NCBI GenBank assembly: GCA_964417785.1
Contig: CAYQJO010000086.1
Span: forward strand, 1 to 16,241
Reading direction: 5' to 3'
Source of the DNA: DAOTUL01 sp034437435
Lineage (GTDB): Bacteria > Chloroflexota > Anaerolineae > Aggregatilineales > Phototrophicaceae
DNA length: 16,241 nucleotides
Positions 6,667 through 13,630 of this stretch are shown here, piece after piece (positions within the stretch are counted from its first letter, which is position 1; every line of letters starts with the position of its first letter). Both the position numbers and the translations under genes were made by a program. The notes beneath the pieces were generated by a model. It ran no database searches and had not been told where the DNA came from. It was given only the letters and a program-made list of their open reading frames with translations.

Positions 6667-7230
6667 ATGGCAGTATCAACAACAGCATTCTCGCTGGATG
6701 ATTATGTCACATTGTACGAGCAGGAAGGCCCGTTCGAGATTATCAATGGCGAAAGGATTCCGCTGATGCCGCCGGTCGCTATCCATGTCCTCGTGATCCG
6801 GTCGCTGTTCCGCGTGCTGGACCCATTTTGCCAGCAGAACAACCTGGGGCAGGTCTTCACCGAGATGCCCTTTGTTCTTGTGTTTGACCAGAACTGGGTG
6901 CGTGGATCACGGGTGCCGGATTTGTTGTTTGTCGGCAAAGAGCGCTGGCAATCATACATCGAAGCGGTGGAGGATTGGTACGATAAGCCACTGGTGCTGG
7001 TGCCTGATCTGGTGGTTGAGGTGGTCTCGGCCAACGATCTCTACACCGATGTCCAGGCCAAAGTAGAACGTTACATCGCGGATGGAGTGAAGCTGGTCTG
7101 GGTTATTGATCCCAAACGGCGGCAGATTACCGCGTTTGAAGACGGGCGCTACTCTACCATGACCGACACGCTTGACGGTGGGGATGTGTGTCCCGGTTTC
7201 AGTGTCGCGCTTGCTGATCTACTCCCGTAG
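6667..7230 (+). CDS. Uma2 family (DUF820) restriction-endonuclease-like protein
   Basis: This 187-residue protein has the typical length and layout of Uma2 proteins, which carry a PD-(D/E)XK nuclease fold. It shows FEIINGE (E24), a helix with H40, RVPDLLFV (D85), DLVVEVVSAND (D114, E118), K132 in VQAKVERY, then GVKLVWVIDPKRRQI and the C-terminal LADLLP. The acidic and lysine positions expected for metal-dependent cleavage are therefore present, but biochemical activity of the family is not well established. Uma2 genes are very numerous in cyanobacteria and Chloroflexota and often stand alone, as here. No transposase or methylase is adjacent. GGA lies 8 bases before the ATG. Its last 12 bases overlap the end of the GAP1-like gene on the other strand. 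Confidence 0.85.
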   Translation: MAVSTTAFSLDDYVTLYEQEGPFEIINGERIPLMPPVAIHVLVIRSLFRVLDPFCQQNNLGQVFTEMPFVLVFDQNWVRGSRVPDLLFVGKERWQSYIEAVEDWYDKPLVLVPDLVVEVVSANDLYTDVQAKVERYIADGVKLVWVIDPKRRQITAFEDGRYSTMTDTLDGGDVCPGFSVALADLLP

Positions 7231-7845
7231 TCGAACGACCGGGATGTTGGTGATGTCATGGGTACGATCCAGCGGCAGCGCCAGCACCCGTGAGTCGTTG
7301 CGGTAATCGAGTGCCAGTGTGGTGAAGGTGATGACCGGTCCCCATCCGTGCATCTGCGGCAGTGGATAGGCGGCCAGCGCCAGCACCGTCGCCTCCACCG
7401 CCCACCACGACCGGTTGTCGTTGAATGGGTGGGCGAGAATCAGCGGCATGTCGTTCTTTAATCGGGGGAACGACTGGCGCACCTGCATATAAAACCAGTC
7501 GGTCCGTTCGCGGACCGAACGAGGATACCCGTCACGGCGGGATTGCAGATGATGACTGTAAACCATCGGTGACATGACATCCACCTCGGCCCGGCGGATT
7601 CCGCGCCGTCCGTTTTCGTCCTTCAAATCGGTGACGGTCATCTCTGAGACCGCTACCGTGCCGTTATCCAGCGGAAAGCCCTTGATCGAGCGTGACCCGG
7701 TATAATCGGCCCAACCCTGGCCGCGTGGCATGGCGTTGCGCCAGACTGACTTCAGCACTGTGTCATCAAAGCCCTGCGTGGACGAGGTGAAGTTATACCC
7801 GCGCTGGTGGCCTTCCAGGACGTACTCGATCACCAACCGGCTCAC
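7219..7845 (-). CDS. Putative GTPase-associated protein, GAP1-N-like
   Basis: The 208-residue protein starts inside the stop of the GTPase gene (4-base ATGA overlap), so the two are translationally coupled. The N-terminal part (VIEYVLEGHQRGYNFTSSTQ, then RNAMPRGQGWADY, then VAVSEMTVTD, then ENGRRGIRRAEVDV) recalls the N-terminal domain of GTPase-associated protein 1 (GAP1-N), which typically has a Y-x2-x-GH-x-x-G-Y/L-x-x-x-x-S start and sits beside a small GTPase. This likeness comes from memory of the family pattern and is tentative. The C-terminal half (MPLILAHPFNDNRSWWAVEATVL) has no feature I recognise. It has no signal peptide or membrane helix and is probably cytosolic, or membrane-peripheral through the GTPase. 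Larger GAP1 proteins carry further domains that are absent here. Its likely role is to bind or regulate the GTPase. Confidence 0.55.
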   Translation of the reverse strand: MSRLVIEYVLEGHQRGYNFTSSTQGFDDTVLKSVWRNAMPRGQGWADYTGSRSIKGFPLDNGTVAVSEMTVTDLKDENGRRGIRRAEVDVMSPMVYSHHLQSRRDGYPRSVRERTDWFYMQVRQSFPRLKNDMPLILAHPFNDNRSWWAVEATVLALAAYPLPQMHGWGPVITFTTLALDYRNDSRVLALPLDRTHDITNIPVVRLRE

Positions 7846-8555
7846 GCCACATCCTTGCGGTTTCTCGGTTTGGGGCGCAGGGTGTTGAAGAAGGCTTTCA
7901 TCACCGGCCTGATGCCTTTGCCGGTCATCAGACTGCCCTGGGTGATGGCGTATTGGTAGCCCACACGCTCCGCCTGCGCCCGCAGTCGTTTTTGTTCATT
8001 GCGATAATTCAGCATGATGTCGTCCAGGGTCATCTCCGTCCCCCAGAGATCGGACTTGTTCACGACGATGAAGAACGCCTTGAGCTTTTTGGTCGTCGCC
8101 GGTTCGTCATCGAGCATTTGCATGACGAAGTTAAGCGCGTCTTTCTGCATATGGACATCGGTATGGTCCAACATGAAGATGATGCCGCGTGGCTGTGCCT
8201 CGCGGAACAGATCAACCCAATCGGTCTCCCACATGGCATATTCGCCGCCGACATCGCGCATGGGCTTCAGGCGCATGTGGGTGTCGCCAACGCGGGACGT
8301 GAAATCACCGATGTCGTCGCCGCCGGCAGCGGTCGGTTCTGGCTCGAAGCCTTCAATGTCATCCATATTCTTCTTCAGCCATTCGATCAGCGTGGTCTTG
8401 CCCACCTGACGTGCGCCCAGCACGATGAACGGCAGGCCGCCGATCCGCACGTAGAAGAAGTCCTCAATCAGGCTTGCGCCCTCAGTAACGGTGCGCTGGA
8501 CACCGGTAATTGATCCAACAATCACAGTGATAACGGTGTCGAACAGGTTGCTCAT
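7842..8555 (-). CDS. Small Ras/Arf-like GTPase
   Basis: This 237-residue protein has all GTPase motifs: G1 GARQVGKT (47-54), a possible switch I region around residues 85-96, G3 DVGG (101-104), G4 NKSD (166-169) and a G5-like TQGSLMTGKG (205-214). The DxGG form of G3 and the core from about residue 41 to 228 resemble Arf/Rab-like bacterial GTPases such as MglA or Roc G domains. A 35-residue N-terminal extension, hydrophobic at its start (FDTVITVIVGSI), could form an amphipathic or membrane-contacting helix as in Arf. GAGG lies 8 bases upstream of the ATG. It heads a two-gene operon with the GAP1-like protein and has its own promoter at 8591-8596. A role as a nucleotide-dependent switch is secure, but the process controlled is unknown. 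Confidence 0.85.
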   Translation of the reverse strand: MSNLFDTVITVIVGSITGVQRTVTEGASLIEDFFYVRIGGLPFIVLGARQVGKTTLIEWLKKNMDDIEGFEPEPTAAGGDDIGDFTSRVGDTHMRLKPMRDVGGEYAMWETDWVDLFREAQPRGIIFMLDHTDVHMQKDALNFVMQMLDDEPATTKKLKAFFIVVNKSDLWGTEMTLDDIMLNYRNEQKRLRAQAERVGYQYAITQGSLMTGKGIRPVMKAFFNTLRPKPRNRKDVA

Positions 8556-8590
8556 GTGTTATTCCTCAAAACACCCCGGACATTTAATCC

Positions 8591-8596
8591 ATTATA
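8591..8596 (-). promoter_or_regulatory. Perfect -10 box (TATAAT) for the GTPase operon
   Basis: On the minus strand this reads TATAAT. Transcription would start near 8584, about 29 bases before the GTPase ATG. There is no convincing -35 box 16-18 bases upstream, so an activator or a weak -35 may be used. Confidence 0.45.
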
Positions 8597-8651
8597 CGGA
8601 AAAAATTCATATGAGTTGCATAACCGTAGGCCAGGCTGTAACGGTATTGCC

Positions 8652-8669
8652 TGTATAATGTTGTATAAT
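8652..8669 (+). promoter_or_regulatory. Tandem -10 boxes for the subtilase gene
   Basis: TGTATAAT occurs twice exactly, at 8652-8659 and 8662-8669, with a 10-base period. Each holds a perfect TATAAT. Start sites near 8666 and 8676 would leave short leaders of 24 and 14 bases before the ATG at 8690. No good -35 box is seen for either. Confidence 0.45.
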
Positions 8670-8689
8670 TGTTGTTGTCGGACGTGTCT

Positions 8690-11242
8690 ATGGCTTTTGC
8701 AAAAATCTGGAAAACGCTGTTGGTGGTTGCCTTGCTGCTGGTACTGGGTGCCGTATACGCACAGGACTCAGGCCAGACACGATTGACCCGTGTTGTGGTC
8801 AAACTGAACACCGATTTCATCCCGGAAGGCCAAATGGCGACAGTGATGTCACGCTTGCGACAGCGCGGTGACATCGTAAACGTGCGCAACAGTGTTTTGC
8901 GTGGGTTGCGTCAGGCCAACGCCCGGATTGACGAAATCACCCAGTTTCGCAATATCCCCTATATGACCGTTTCTGTCGATGCTGCGGGTTTAGCGCAGCT
9001 TCAAGCCGATCCCGCCGTCGAGTCTGTGGGTGAAGCACGCTATTACCGTTCGTTCACCGCCAGCGCTAACAATGTCGTCAATGCGCCGGAGACCTGGTCG
9101 GTTGGCTATGATGGCAGCGGCCAGTTGGTGGCGATTCTCGATACTGGCGTGGACCGCAACCATCCGGCGTTGTCGGGTAAAGTCGTCGCCGAAGCCTGTT
9201 TCAGCAACGAAGGCTTCCAGAACGATGGGATCGGCGAAAGCCTGTGTCCCAATAACCAACCGGAACAAACGGGTACCGGGTCGGCTGCACCCTGCGACGA
9301 TGCTGATTGCGATCATGGCACGCATGTTGCCGGTATCGCCGCCGGCAACGATGTCAGTTTCAAAGGTGTTGCACCGGGAGCGGGAGTTATTGGCGTGACA
9401 GTCGCCACACGTTATCTTATAGATGAGTATTGTGGTTACAGTTCTCCCTGTATCCTGTATGCTTTTTCAGATGTCGTCAAGGGACTGGAACACATTTACG
9501 ACCTGCATGTATATCAGGGCTATACCAACATCGCCTCGGTCAATTTGAGTCTCGGTGCAGGGCTTTACGATGCGGAGTGCAGCCCGCCGTTTACCGATCC
9601 TACACTGGAAGCTATCTACGATGCGGTCGCCAACCTGCGCAGTGTCGGGATCGTCGTCGTGGCGGCATCCGGTAATGAGTCCTATAAGGCCGCAACTTCT
9701 GAACCGGCCTGCCTGTCCAATGTGATTAGCGTGGGTGCGGTCGAAGATGACGACGATGTCCCCTACTGGTCCAATAACGCCAGCTTTGTCGATTTATTGG
9801 CTCCCGGCGTGAGCATCATTTCCAGCATCCCCGGCAGCGATTATGCCAGCTACCAGGGGACATCTATGGCAACGCCTTACGTCGCCGGTGCCTGGGCCAT
9901 TATGCGCCAGATCAATCCCTCTGCCTCGGTGGATACTGTGCTGAACCAGTTGACATCTAATGGCGAGCCGGTCATGGACAGCGGCAATCTGGCCGCGTGT
10001 GTGAGTGATCCGTCCAGGATTGCGTGCCATACCTGGAGTACGCTTGGTCCGAGCTACAATTACACCCACCCACGCCTGGATGTGTTTGCCGCTGCCGGTG
10101 TGATTGAAGCCACCGGTACATTGGCCTTTACGCTCGGTAGTGGTCCGACCCGCGCCGAAGATGACGCCGCATTTGCCGTCCAGACCCAACTGGTCGTGGA
10201 AAACGGTCCACCCAATTTGCCACAGACCATCACTGTGCCGCTGAGTTACAGCGGCAGCGCCACTCGCGGGTCGGATTACACCGCGCCCACATCGGTGACA
10301 TTCAGCCGTGTGGGTGGTTTCGGTGCCGGGATTTACACCACCAATATCACGCTTACGCCGCTGACCGATGGTCTGGATGAGAGCAACGAACAGGTCGTCA
10401 TTACATTGGTCGATCCGAATGTCAGTGGCGTAATGCTCGGCGGTACCACGCAGCACAGTTTCACCATTACCGACATCAATGTGCAGGCAACCGGTGTGTT
10501 CACCACTGAGCCGCGTGAGCCAATGGTGCTGGCCGATACCGAAGGCGTCTACAGCATCCCGATCACACTGGCCGTGACAGACGGACCACCCGGCATCCCT
10601 GGACCGGTATCGGTCGGTGTAAGCTATTCCGGCACGGCGGTCGCCGGGACCGATTATGTCGGTGAGTCGTCGGTGGTCTTCGGCGGTGGGGCCAGCCTGA
10701 TGGAAGGCACGTATGTTGAAGAACTGGATGTGGCACTGGTGCCGCAGGTGACACTTCGGGGCCGCCGCACGCTGACAATCACGCTGGTGGACCAGAGCAT
10801 CCCCTTCACTACGTTCCAGAACCAGCAAATGGTCTATGAGATCGAACTGCTGGACGGGGTGGCATCGGACATCACGGAATCCGAGATGTTTGCGGCAATG
10901 GAAGCCGACATTGCTGCGAATCCCGGCAGTATCGAGACGGCAGTCGCGGAATTCTGGCCGACGGGGGTTGAGATGTCGGTTCAGGTTGTTGAAGCGGGTA
11001 ACGGAACAGTTTTCATCGAGATCGACAACCGCGATGGCCTCATGGTTATCACGCTGGCAGACATCCAGTTTGACTCGGGGTTAAGCAGTGCGGCCTTCAC
11101 GTCCGCTGTCCGGCAGGAACTTGGTCCGTTGTTTACGCGGTCATTGGATCGCATTCTGGCGCAGCGGGGATTGGGCAGCCTGGACGGGCATGCCATTCAC
11201 CTGACCAACGATGTGCTGACAATCAATCTTCTGCAGGAGTGA
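8690..11242 (+). CDS. Secreted subtilisin-like serine protease (S8) with two Calx-beta domains
   Basis: The ATG at 8690 is preferred over a TTG at 8669, because 8669 overlaps a -10 box. The precursor has 850 residues. A signal peptide ends VYA before Q25. Residues 27-125 look like an inhibitor-I9-type propeptide (TRVVVKLNTDF ... ADPAVESVGE). The S8 domain holds catalytic D151 (ILDTGVD), H209 (DHGTHVAG) and S392 (GTSMATP), with oxyanion N329 (AASGNE). It also has about ten cysteines, fitting an extracellular disulfide-bonded enzyme. Two Calx-beta units follow, at about 473-596 and 600-722, each with Y-S-G-x-A-x-x-G-x-D-Y and a later strand TITLVD or VITLVD; they are calcium-binding or adhesion modules. 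Residues 723-850 form a C-terminal region that I do not recognise, ending VLTINLLQE. There is no membrane anchor or sorting motif. Its last 20 bases overlap the TPR gene. Confidence 0.93.
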   Translation: MAFAKIWKTLLVVALLLVLGAVYAQDSGQTRLTRVVVKLNTDFIPEGQMATVMSRLRQRGDIVNVRNSVLRGLRQANARIDEITQFRNIPYMTVSVDAAGLAQLQADPAVESVGEARYYRSFTASANNVVNAPETWSVGYDGSGQLVAILDTGVDRNHPALSGKVVAEACFSNEGFQNDGIGESLCPNNQPEQTGTGSAAPCDDADCDHGTHVAGIAAGNDVSFKGVAPGAGVIGVTVATRYLIDEYCGYSSPCILYAFSDVVKGLEHIYDLHVYQGYTNIASVNLSLGAGLYDAECSPPFTDPTLEAIYDAVANLRSVGIVVVAASGNESYKAATSEPACLSNVISVGAVEDDDDVPYWSNNASFVDLLAPGVSIISSIPGSDYASYQGTSMATPYVAGAWAIMRQINPSASVDTVLNQLTSNGEPVMDSGNLAACVSDPSRIACHTWSTLGPSYNYTHPRLDVFAAAGVIEATGTLAFTLGSGPTRAEDDAAFAVQTQLVVENGPPNLPQTITVPLSYSGSATRGSDYTAPTSVTFSRVGGFGAGIYTTNITLTPLTDGLDESNEQVVITLVDPNVSGVMLGGTTQHSFTITDINVQATGVFTTEPREPMVLADTEGVYSIPITLAVTDGPPGIPGPVSVGVSYSGTAVAGTDYVGESSVVFGGGASLMEGTYVEELDVALVPQVTLRGRRTLTITLVDQSIPFTTFQNQQMVYEIELLDGVASDITESEMFAAMEADIAANPGSIETAVAEFWPTGVEMSVQVVEAGNGTVFIEIDNRDGLMVITLADIQFDSGLSSAAFTSAVRQELGPLFTRSLDRILAQRGLGSLDGHAIHLTNDVLTINLLQE

Positions 11243-11984
11243 GACCGGCGGCCCGCATCGATTCGCGCAGACTACCCCGGAGCGCGGGTGGTGCCTTTAC
11301 GATGGCTGTCTTACACAACGCCTGGGCGCGGTCGTGATGGCCGCGTCGGGCGGCGATGATCCCCAGGTTAAAGTCAATGACCGGATCGCCCGGTACCAGT
11401 CCGGCGGCGCTCTGATAGTCGCTTTCGGCGCTGTCCAGTTGATTGAGATGCAGATAGACCCCGGCCCGTGCCAGCAGCAGACGGGCGTGGATGCTCTCAA
11501 AATGGTCCCGTCCGGCGACCGCATCAACAGCGTCGGTGTAGCAGTGGATAGCATCATTGAGGTCGTTCACCTGCACCGCCAGATCACCCGCCCACTGCCG
11601 CCAGCGCCAGCCTGACCGGTCCGCAATCAGCGTCCGTGCCTGCTCTGGATGCAAGGTGCGCACATAGCGCTCAAGCAGGCGTTCGTCGTCCGGGTAGCGC
11701 GAACACCCCTCCGCCAGAACCATCACCGCCGGACGGTTTAGCGCTTCAAGCAAATTGGCATACAGCATGATGTCGTCCGGTCCCATCACGGCCAGCCGGT
11801 CGAGGTCATCCAGTGCGGCCTGCGGCGCGTTCAGCCGGGCCAGGATTTCGGCGTGAAGGCGGCGGGCATCGTCGTCGGCGGGCTGCGTCTGGATATGGGC
11901 GTCCAGTGTCGCTCTGGCGTCGTCCAACTCGCCGGCCTGGATGAAGGCGCGGGCCAGATCGAGAGTCGTGTGGTCTTGGGACAT
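11223..11984 (-). CDS. Tetratricopeptide-repeat (TPR) protein
   Basis: The ATG at 11984 is preferred to that at 11990, because GGA lies at proper spacing only for the inner start. The product has 253 residues and is almost wholly helical. TPR-type helix pairs are seen near the N-terminus (LARAFIQAGELDDARATLDAHIQTQP and the next pair ending in ALDDLDRLAVMGPD) and in the C-terminal half (LARAGVYLHLNQLDSAESDYQSAAGLVP, then FNLGIIAARRGHHDRAQALCKTAI). The middle section is less regular. No signal or catalytic motif is found, so it is probably a cytosolic scaffold for protein contacts. Its partner is unknown. It lies between, but is transcribed against, the subtilase and SGNH genes. Confidence 0.8.
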   Translation of the reverse strand: MSQDHTTLDLARAFIQAGELDDARATLDAHIQTQPADDDARRLHAEILARLNAPQAALDDLDRLAVMGPDDIMLYANLLEALNRPAVMVLAEGCSRYPDDERLLERYVRTLHPEQARTLIADRSGWRWRQWAGDLAVQVNDLNDAIHCYTDAVDAVAGRDHFESIHARLLLARAGVYLHLNQLDSAESDYQSAAGLVPGDPVIDFNLGIIAARRGHHDRAQALCKTAIVKAPPALRGSLRESMRAAGLTPAED

Positions 11985-12017
11985 GAGCATTTCCAGGATG
12001 GTACTTGAACCGTAACC

Positions 12018-12023
12018 ATTGTA
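12018..12023 (-). promoter_or_regulatory. Candidate -10 box for the TPR gene
   Basis: The minus strand reads TACAAT, five of six matches to the consensus, about 34 bases before the ATG at 11984. No clear -35 box is seen. It sits in the short region shared with the divergent SGNH gene. Confidence 0.3.
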
Positions 12024-12058
12024 GCCTGAATCGAAAACAGTGATATGGACGAATTGAT

Positions 12059-13630
12059 TTGAACAGAGATAACGCCTGGATGGCGCTCAAATGGGTGCTT
12101 ACCCTGATCCTCGGTGGTGGTGTTCTGTGGTCGGTCCACGTTCTGACGGATAGCACAGCGGGTTGGCTGCTGGTGCTGGTGTCGCTGGCGGTCACGGTCC
12201 GGCCCTGGGGATGGATTCGTGTGATTCTGCCGCTGGTCCTGGTGGTGCTGGCGTTGCTGCTCTTGCCCGGATTAACCGCTGGATTTGTGATTGTGTTGAA
12301 CATCCTCCTGCTCGCAGTTGACGCGGTGCTGCGGAAACGCGATTGGTCGGGATTCGCCAATGTCGGTATCACGCTGGTGACGCTGGCGCTGCTGTTGCTG
12401 GTGATCGAAATCGCAGCACCCGGCGTGACCGAATCCATCGCCGAGGCGCAGCGCCAATCAGCTATCGAACAGGCCCGCGAAGAAGCTGCGCCGCCGCTGG
12501 CCGCCGAAGCCGTAACCGGCGAGACAGTCCAGCCGGTTTCTGCCAGCCCACCACAGGCTGAGTTCATCGAGCGTGGACCGGGGCCGGCCTGGGGCGAGCT
12601 AACCGGGTGGGGGACTAACACCGACACGGTGATGCGGTACTGGATGGACGGTGTTTACGATGTTGAACTGACCTATAACAGCCTGGGCTTTCGAGGACCG
12701 GAAATCGCGTATGAGAAGCCCGACGATGTGTACCGGATCATGCTGGTCGGGGATTCGTTCATCGAGGCCCGTGAGGTCGCCTATGCCGATACAGTCTACG
12801 CGCAGCTTGGTGATTTGTTGGCCGAGACCGCCGATGGTAAGCGGATTGAGGTGTTCGGTGTCGGTGCCGTCGGTTGGGGGACGTTGCAGGCGTATCTATA
12901 TTATCATCACGAGGGTTACCGCTTCGATCCTGATCTGGTGGTGCATTTTTTCGTCATCAACGATGTGGCGGATAATTACCCGGCGCAGTTTTATCCCGAC
13001 CGCGAGATCGACTTTGTGGTCGATGAATCATCGGTGCAGGTGGTGCGGGAATCAACCGCTGTCGTAGTCGAGACCGAGCGCAGTGATTGGGGCCGCTGGT
13101 TGGATGCGCTGCCACAAACCAACACGACGGCGCTGCTGCGTCAGGTGTTCGATCCGCCGCGTGAGCGGGTGACACTCAGCGGGAATCTGGCGAATCTGCA
13201 TCCGCAGGGCTATATCTTCGTGCGTGAACCGTCCATTGACGGGTATCCGGAAGCCTGGCGGCGCACCGCCCGTGCCTACGAAATCTGGACAGAAGAAGTC
13301 CGCGCCAGCGGGTCCGAGTTGATGGTGGTGGCGGTCGATATTTCGGTTGAGCGCATCACCGAGATTTCGACTTACTACTTCGAGGAGCAGGACGGTTGGG
13401 TGTGGGATGTGGACCTGCCATACACCCGGTTATCCGAGATTCTTGATCCGCTGAGTGTGGAACTGGTCAACACACGCGCACACTATGCCGCATATGCCGC
13501 ATCGGTGGAGTTGCGCCCCTATGATGCGCTGTTCTATGTCGAGGACGGTCACTGGAATCCAAATGGACACCGCGTGACCGCCGAACTGCTGGCCGACGAA
13601 CTACGCCGGATGGGGATCGTGGCGGATTAA
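12059..13630 (+). CDS. Membrane-anchored SGNH/GDSL-type hydrolase or acyltransferase
   Basis: The start is either the TTG at 12059 (523 residues) or an ATG at 12080 (516 residues); neither has a strong ribosome site. Residues 8-122 hold four to five hydrophobic segments (about 10-30, 33-47, 53-92 as one or two, 103-121). An Ala/Glu/Pro-rich linker follows (about 125-175), then an SGNH domain. The domain opens with YNSLGFRGPE and shows block I GDSF (nucleophile S233), block II glycines in GVGAVGWGTLQAY, block III NDVADN (N301, D302) and the C-terminal D496-G-H498 in EDGHWNPNGHRV. The catalytic Ser-Asp-His set is complete. Such proteins act as esterases or O-acyl transferases on sugars; the membrane part suggests action at the outer face on glycans or cell wall. 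It has no polysaccharide-operon neighbours here. Its TAA overlaps the aminotransferase stop codon in a TTAA. Confidence 0.8.
   Translation: MNRDNAWMALKWVLTLILGGGVLWSVHVLTDSTAGWLLVLVSLAVTVRPWGWIRVILPLVLVVLALLLLPGLTAGFVIVLNILLLAVDAVLRKRDWSGFANVGITLVTLALLLLVIEIAAPGVTESIAEAQRQSAIEQAREEAAPPLAAEAVTGETVQPVSASPPQAEFIERGPGPAWGELTGWGTNTDTVMRYWMDGVYDVELTYNSLGFRGPEIAYEKPDDVYRIMLVGDSFIEAREVAYADTVYAQLGDLLAETADGKRIEVFGVGAVGWGTLQAYLYYHHEGYRFDPDLVVHFFVINDVADNYPAQFYPDREIDFVVDESSVQVVRESTAVVVETERSDWGRWLDALPQTNTTALLRQVFDPPRERVTLSGNLANLHPQGYIFVREPSIDGYPEAWRRTARAYEIWTEEVRASGSELMVVAVDISVERITEISTYYFEEQDGWVWDVDLPYTRLSEILDPLSVELVNTRAHYAAYAASVELRPYDALFYVEDGHWNPNGHRVTAELLADELRRMGIVAD

Noticed and set aside
6667..7230. 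Uma2 gene as a sign of a mobile element or toxin-antitoxin unit
   Set aside because: No transposase, terminal repeat, antitoxin or methylase gene is adjacent. Solitary Uma2 genes are common in related phyla.
9794..10828. Open frame of 344 codons on the minus strand
   Set aside because: It is antisense to the subtilase catalytic and Calx-beta regions and shows no recognisable domain.
11806..12627. Open frame of 273 codons on the minus strand
   Set aside because: It spans the divergent TPR/SGNH promoter region and parts of both genes, is Ser/Thr/Arg/Pro-rich, and has no motif.
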